A program made the position numbers and the translations under genes. Below, piece by piece: positions 13,967 to 17,668 of a stretch of DNA of 17,668 bases (positions are counted from its first letter, which is position 1; the number at the start of each line of letters is the position of its first letter). Where the stretch lies: contig JAPLMO010000479.1 in NCBI GenBank assembly GCA_026386995.1, positions 1 through 17,668 of the forward strand. The letters run 5' to 3'. This stretch comes from Planctomycetota bacterium (GTDB lineage: Bacteria; Planctomycetota; Phycisphaerae; FEN-1346). The notes beneath the pieces were generated by a model, which did no database searches, was not told the DNA's origin, and saw nothing but the letters and a program-made list of their open reading frames with translations.

Positions 13967-15274
13967 ATGAATCGGCACGCGTGGGCGATGCTGCCATTTC
14001 TGCTGTCGATTGTGCTGGCACACCCGGCCACGGGCGCCGATTGGCCGCAGTATCGCGGCCCGAAGGGCAATGGCATCAGTTCCGAGGCCAAGGCCCCGCT
14101 GGAATGGAATGACACGAAGAATATCAAGTGGAAGACCGCCCTTCCTGGCCCCGGTTCGTCGAGCCCGATCGTTTCCGGCGGCTACGTCTTCGTGACCTGC
14201 TATTCCGGCTACGGCGTCAACCCCGAAGTGTCGGACAAGATCGAGAGCCTTAAGAGGCACTTGCTGTGCCTGAAGATGGACGACGGCAAGGTCGTATGGT
14301 CGCGCAGCGTGGACGCCGTACTTCCCGAAGACGCCTTTTTTGGCATGGGAATCACCGAGCACGGTTACGTCTCGAGCACCCCGGTCACCGACGGTGAGCG
14401 CATCTACGTGTTCTTCGGCAAGACGGGCGTCCTGGCGTTCGACTTCCAGGGCAAAGAGTTGTGGCGCGCGGATGTGGGCCACGAATCGTCGAAGCGCCGC
14501 TGGGGCTCTTCCGCCAGCCCGATCCTTTATCGGGACACGGTCATCGTCAATGCGTCGGAGGAGAGCCGGTCGATCCGCGCCTTGGACAAGATGACAGGCA
14601 AGGAAAAATGGAAGGCGGAGGCGGCAGGTCTGGAACTGACCTATGCGACGCCCCTGGTCGTCGACCTCCCCGACGGCCGTAAAGAACTCGTGATCGGCGT
14701 TCCCAGCGAAGCGTGGGGCCTGAACCCCGATACCGGCAAACTCGTCTGGTACGCTGACACCAAACTAAGCGGTAACGTTGCGCCCAGCCCCGTGGCGCAG
14801 GACGGAATCGTCTACCTGATGGGCGGATATCCCGGGCAACAGACCGTGGCGATTCGCGCCGGCGGAAAGGGCGACGTCACCAAGAGTCATATTCTATGGA
14901 GCAGCCAGGTCAGTTCGTACGTCCCGTCGCCCGTCCTCTTTAGCGGCAATCTGTACTGGGTGAATGACATGGGACTGGCGAACTGCATCGAGGCAATGAC
15001 CGGCAAGTCCATTTATCGCGAGAAACTTCCCCGTGTCGCCGGCGCCAAGTCGGGAAAGCCATACTATGCTTCCGTCGTGTTGGTCAAGGACCGTCTTTAT
15101 GCCGTAAGCCGCGCCGGCGACACCTGCGTTCTGCCGGCAAAGCCGGCATTCGAGGTCCTCGCCCAAAATCCGCTCGCATCCGACACGTCCGATTTCAACG
15201 CCTCTCCGGCCGTCAGCGACGGAAAGATACTGCTTCGCTCCAACCGGTTTCTCTACTGTATTGCAGAGGAGTGA
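13967..15274 (+). CDS. exported PQQ-type beta-propeller protein (BamB-like repeats)
   Basis: The protein has 435 residues from the ATG at 13967, which follows GGAGGAAACG; an in-frame extension upstream would overlap the previous gene and lacks a ribosome site. The signal peptide ends around HPATGA, directly before DWPQYRGPKGNG, the typical opening of planctomycete PQQ-like repeat proteins. Propeller blades are visible as repeated patterns: KWKTALPGPGSSSPIVSGGYVFVTC, LKMDDGKVVWSRSV, SSTPVTDGERIYVFFGKTGVLAFD, ALDKMTGKEKWKAE and GLNPDTGKLVWYA, ending SNRFLYCIAEE. No cytochrome c motif (CxxCH) is present, so it is not a quinohaemoprotein. Most relatives are scaffolds or binding proteins without PQQ. 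The DUF1566 gene starts 4 nt downstream. Confidence 0.88.
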   Translation: MNRHAWAMLPFLLSIVLAHPATGADWPQYRGPKGNGISSEAKAPLEWNDTKNIKWKTALPGPGSSSPIVSGGYVFVTCYSGYGVNPEVSDKIESLKRHLLCLKMDDGKVVWSRSVDAVLPEDAFFGMGITEHGYVSSTPVTDGERIYVFFGKTGVLAFDFQGKELWRADVGHESSKRRWGSSASPILYRDTVIVNASEESRSIRALDKMTGKEKWKAEAAGLELTYATPLVVDLPDGRKELVIGVPSEAWGLNPDTGKLVWYADTKLSGNVAPSPVAQDGIVYLMGGYPGQQTVAIRAGGKGDVTKSHILWSSQVSSYVPSPVLFSGNLYWVNDMGLANCIEAMTGKSIYREKLPRVAGAKSGKPYYASVVLVKDRLYAVSRAGDTCVLPAKPAFEVLAQNPLASDTSDFNASPAVSDGKILLRSNRFLYCIAEE

Positions 15275-15278
15275 AATA

Positions 15279-16739
15279 ATGAGGCCGATGAATAAGATGA
15301 TCCGGGCACTCATTCTAGGCGGCATCCTCCTGTCCGGCCTCCGTGCCACGGCTGTGGCGGCGCAACCGGCCAGCCCCCGGGAGAGTCCGCCGGATAGTCT
15401 GTCGGGTCGGCTTGCCGGACACGCGGGTGGATACACCCTCGTTGATACCGGCCAGACGAAGTGCTACGACAATTCTAGAGAGATTCCAGCGCCGAAACCG
15501 GACGAGCCGTTCTACGGTCAGGACGCCCAGTTCCAAGGGCATCCGGCCATTTATGTCATCAGCGCCGACGGCCTCACTGTTTTCGACCAAACCACCGGCC
15601 TGACCTGGCAACGCAGCCCGGACACCAACGGCGACGGGGCGCTCGCTCGGCAGGACAAAATGACCTGGCCCCAGGCCCAGGCGTGGCCCGCGAAACTCAA
15701 CGCCGCCCGGTTCGGCGGGTTCGACGACTGGCGCCTGCCGTCCATCAAGGAACTGTATTCGCTCTTCGACGGCCGCGGCACCGATCCCAGCGGACCCTCC
15801 GGCGCGGACACCTCCCGGCTGACGCCCTACATCGACACGAAGTTCTTCAAGTTCGCCTACGGGGACACGAGCAAAGGCGAACGCCTCATTGATTCCCAAT
15901 ACGCGTCGAGCACCAAGTATGTCGGCAAGTCCGCTCGCGGGTTCGACAAACTCTTCGGCGTCAACTTCGCAGACGGCCGCATCAAAGGGTACGACCTGCA
16001 AATGCCGGGCGGCATGGACAAGGCGCTCTTCGTGCAGTGCGTGCGCGGCAACCCGCAGTACGGCAAGAACGATTTCCACGTCAACGCCGACGGCACCATC
16101 ACCGATCGCGCCACGGGCCTCATGTGGTCCAAGGCCGACAGCGGCAAGGGCATGAACTGGCAGGATGCGCTCGCCTGGGTCCAGAAGAAGAACGCGGAAA
16201 AGTATCTCGGCCGTAACGATTGGCGGATGCCGAACGTCAAGGAACTGCAAAGCATCGTGGACTATGCCCGGTCTCCCGACACGACCCAATCCGCCGCCGT
16301 TGATCCGGTCTTCAATTGCACCCGGATCACCAACGAAGGCGGCAAAGCCGATTATCCCTTCTACTGGACAAACACGACCCACGCGGGATTGATGGGCGGC
16401 GGGGCCGGCATGTACGTGGCCTTCGGCCGCGCGGCGGGTTGGCTCTCAGCGCGCGTCTTGGCCGGCGGCGCGCCCGACCAGCGTGGTGGTCCCGGTCGTG
16501 GCGGTCCCGGGCCTGGTGGTCCCGGCCCTGGCGGTCCTGGGCCGGGCGTGGGGCCGGGAGCAGGCCCGCAGGCAGCCGGCTCCGACGACTACCAGTTCGC
16601 CGACGTTCACGGCGCCGGGGCGCAGCGCAGCGACCCCAAAGCCGGCGACCCGCGGAATTTTCCGCATGGCCGCGGCCCGCAGGGCGACGTCATCCGCATC
16701 TACAACTTCGTCCGCGTCGTGCGCAGTGAGGTGAAGTGA
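15279..16739 (+). CDS. exported protein with two DUF1566 (Lcl C-terminal-like) domains
   Basis: The protein has 486 residues. The ATG at 15279 follows GAGGAG by seven bases, and the gene begins 4 nt after the PQQ-type gene. The signal peptide covers residues 1-29 (LILGGILLSG ... TAVAA). The first DUF1566 domain runs from about 91 to 257 (TVFDQTTGLTWQRSPDTNGDG, MTWPQAQAW, DDWRLPSIKELYSLFDGRG, FVQCVRG). The second runs from about 266 to 485 (TITDRATGLMWSKADSGKGM, NDWRMPNVKELQSIVDYA, YWTNTTH, YNFVRVVRS). The domain is related to C-type-lectin-like folds and is thought to be a binding module. A Gly/Pro-rich run (396-430) is inserted inside the second domain, between GRAAGWLS and YQFADVHGAGAQRSDP. 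The exact function is unknown. Confidence 0.88.
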   Translation: MRPMNKMIRALILGGILLSGLRATAVAAQPASPRESPPDSLSGRLAGHAGGYTLVDTGQTKCYDNSREIPAPKPDEPFYGQDAQFQGHPAIYVISADGLTVFDQTTGLTWQRSPDTNGDGALARQDKMTWPQAQAWPAKLNAARFGGFDDWRLPSIKELYSLFDGRGTDPSGPSGADTSRLTPYIDTKFFKFAYGDTSKGERLIDSQYASSTKYVGKSARGFDKLFGVNFADGRIKGYDLQMPGGMDKALFVQCVRGNPQYGKNDFHVNADGTITDRATGLMWSKADSGKGMNWQDALAWVQKKNAEKYLGRNDWRMPNVKELQSIVDYARSPDTTQSAAVDPVFNCTRITNEGGKADYPFYWTNTTHAGLMGGGAGMYVAFGRAAGWLSARVLAGGAPDQRGGPGRGGPGPGGPGPGGPGPGVGPGAGPQAAGSDDYQFADVHGAGAQRSDPKAGDPRNFPHGRGPQGDVIRIYNFVRVVRSEVK

Positions 16740-16774
16740 ACCAGTTGAAGGGAACAACCCGATAGAGAGAACTC

Positions 16775-16917
16775 TTGATTACAGCGCTGGTGCTTGGTTT
16801 GTCGGCGCTCATCGCACTGGCGCAAGAGAAGATGTCCGGCATAGCACTGATCCCCGCCGGCACATTCCAGATGGGCGACCATCACGGGTTCGTGGATCAG
16901 AAGCACGGCAGCGATAA
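16775..16917 (+). pseudogene. truncated second SUMF1/FGE-like gene
   Basis: A TTG-started frame gives a signal peptide (ITALVLGLSALIALAQ) and then ALIPAGTFQMGDHHGFVDQK, nearly identical to the start of the SUMF1 domain in the 6396 gene. The match stops after HGSD, where the earlier protein continues ETPIHTVRLD. From about 16915 the sequence is unrelated and merges with transposase remnants. It is therefore only the first 48 or so codons of a gene, cut by insertion or recombination. The rest of the domain is not found downstream in this window. Confidence 0.75.
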
Positions 16918-16963
16918 GCCCGGTTGTTCCTCCCCGCCCTGCACATCGGCCAGGAAGAGATAA

Positions 16964-17224
16964 AGGCCAAGCGTCGACGTTCTCAATGCCTCGATACGCT
17001 TGGTCTTCGCTCCCGAATCCGTAATCTGGTTGCGCGTGCCGCTGGAGACGGACCGCCGCATCTTCACGCCGCAGGCGCGGGCCAGTTACGTCTGGAAGAA
17101 GACCTACAAGAACCGCACGGCCGTCGAGCGCGTCAACAGCCGGCTGGACGTGTCGTTCGGGTTCGAGCAGCACTTCATCCGGGGCCAGGCCAAGATGCGG
17201 CTGCGGATGGGCCTGGTGCTGGTG
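16964..17224 (+). pseudogene. C-terminal fragment of a DDE transposase (IS4/IS5/IS1182-like)
   Basis: The frame reads VPLETDRRIFTPQARASYVW, then KKTYKNRTAVERVNSRLD and VSFGFEQHFIRGQAKMRLRM. This matches the end of the DDE domain in transposases of the IS4/IS5/IS1182 group, including the VER segment with the last catalytic glutamate. The catalytic aspartates and the N-terminal part are absent. The family is recalled from motif memory and the exact IS group is uncertain. Confidence 0.65.
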
Positions 17225-17305
17225 GCCCAGATACCTTCCCACCGGCGCCCGCACTATCCACTCACCGAACGCATGGCCATCCTGGAACTGCGGGCCGCGC
17301 GCGGA
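17225..17305 (+). pseudogene. N-terminal fragment of a second, integrase-core type transposase
   Basis: Directly after the DDE fragment and in the same frame comes IPSHRRPHYPLTERMAILE, then LRAARG. This resembles the N-terminal part of integrase-core (rve) transposases common in planctomycetes, where a helix-turn-helix normally follows. The match ends at 17305. It is a different family from the preceding fragment, so the junction near 17224 joins two broken mobile elements. Confidence 0.5.
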
Positions 17306-17572
17306 TGCCCGTCGTCACGCTGCGACGCGTGGCCTGACGATTCGCGTGTCGGCCCAGTCGTTCACGGCCGCAGTCGCGGTGCGCCCGCACCATGAAATCC
17401 TGCTGCGAAAAAACGTCGTGCCGCCTTCTTGATGTGCCGTGCCACGCCACGTGAACACCAAATCCGACGGAAAACCTGCATCTTGCCCTTTCAAACAGCC
17501 TAACGAACGGCGAACGTAATCTCGTTGGACCAGTATAGTGGCCGGGGCAACCCCGCCATCCTGACACTGCAA
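17306..17572. other. intergenic decay region, no gene seen
   Basis: No reading frame here looks like protein on either strand. CGGGG-CAA-CCCCG (17543-17555) is a short perfect hairpin lying 18 nt beyond the stop of the minus-strand gene at 17573 and may mark the end of its transcript, though no T-run follows. No clear terminal repeats of an insertion sequence were found. Confidence 0.4.
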
Positions 17573-17668
17573 TCACGGTATCTTCGGAGCCTCAGGCTGG
17601 AAATACCCATCCGTGAGCGTCTTCAGGAACGCAACGATGTCGTCCTCGTCCTGTGGGCTCAGGCGGAG
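17573..17668 (-). CDS. C-terminal end of a probable cytochrome c / di-heme peroxidase-type protein (partial)
   Basis: Only the last 31 codons are in the window; the gene enters from the right edge and stops with TGA at 17573-17575. The sequence LSPQDEDDIVAFLKTLTDGY followed by FQPEAPKIP is the typical final helix of class I cytochrome c domains, common at the end of MauG/CcpA-type di-heme peroxidases. The haem motif itself would lie outside the window. It points toward the exported-enzyme operon, tail to tail with the decayed region. Confidence 0.6.
   Translation of the reverse strand, partial: LRLSPQDEDDIVAFLKTLTDGYFQPEAPKIP

Noticed and set aside
16700..17254. 184-codon minus-strand frame at the right border
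   Set aside because: It is antisense to the truncated SUMF1 gene and the transposase fragments, both of which have recognisable motifs on the plus strand.

Overview
The window looks like a piece of a high-GC planctomycete genome (Planctomycetota; class not resolvable, Phycisphaerae-like is a guess). The reasons are an LEPRVLLDG-type N-terminus on a giant dockerin/GLUG/cadherin surface protein, a PEP-CTERM sorting tail with an RRRRK end, an ECF sigma factor paired with a large membrane-anchored partner, and a run of exported SUMF1/FGE, aryl-sulfotransferase-like, PQQ-propeller and DUF1566 proteins.

Layout. (a) 119-661, minus: remnant of a PEP-CTERM protein broken by in-frame stops. (b) 893-4249, minus: a 1118-residue modular surface protein with its own promoter near 4319-4346. 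(c) 4395-4640: a doubtful small ORF and a possible terminator. (d) 4689-6250, minus: a two-gene operon of ECF sigma factor and membrane-anchored partner. (e) 6251-6395: divergent intergenic region dominated by a large inverted repeat. (f) 6396-16739, plus: six exported proteins reading the same way. They are a three-domain SUMF1/FGE + PEBP + aryl-sulfotransferase fusion, a second aryl-sulfotransferase-like propeller, a metallophosphoesterase with a graft of PEBP sequence at its C-terminus, a small LTxxQ-type Gly/Pro-rich protein, a PQQ-type beta-propeller, and a double-DUF1566 protein. (g) 16775-17305, plus: a second SUMF1/FGE gene cut off after about 48 residues and followed by pieces of two transposases. 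(h) 17573-17668, minus: the last 31 codons of a probable cytochrome c / di-heme peroxidase gene.

How they may work together (inference). Every gene in (f) carries a signal peptide or Tat-like leader, three spacings are very short (11, 18 and 4 nt), and the same domain types recur: two sulfotransferase-like propellers, two SUMF1 domains, one PEBP domain plus a PEBP fragment, and Gly/Pro-rich segments in four proteins. This suggests an exported enzyme module under the control of, or beside, a divergent ECF regulator. Its substrate cannot be read from sequence. The most unusual items are the three-domain fusion, the PEBP graft, the loss of the catalytic arginine in the second sulfotransferase-like protein, the long inverted repeat between the divergent operons, and the decayed right-hand end.

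No rRNA, tRNA, CRISPR array, riboswitch or replication origin was recognised.
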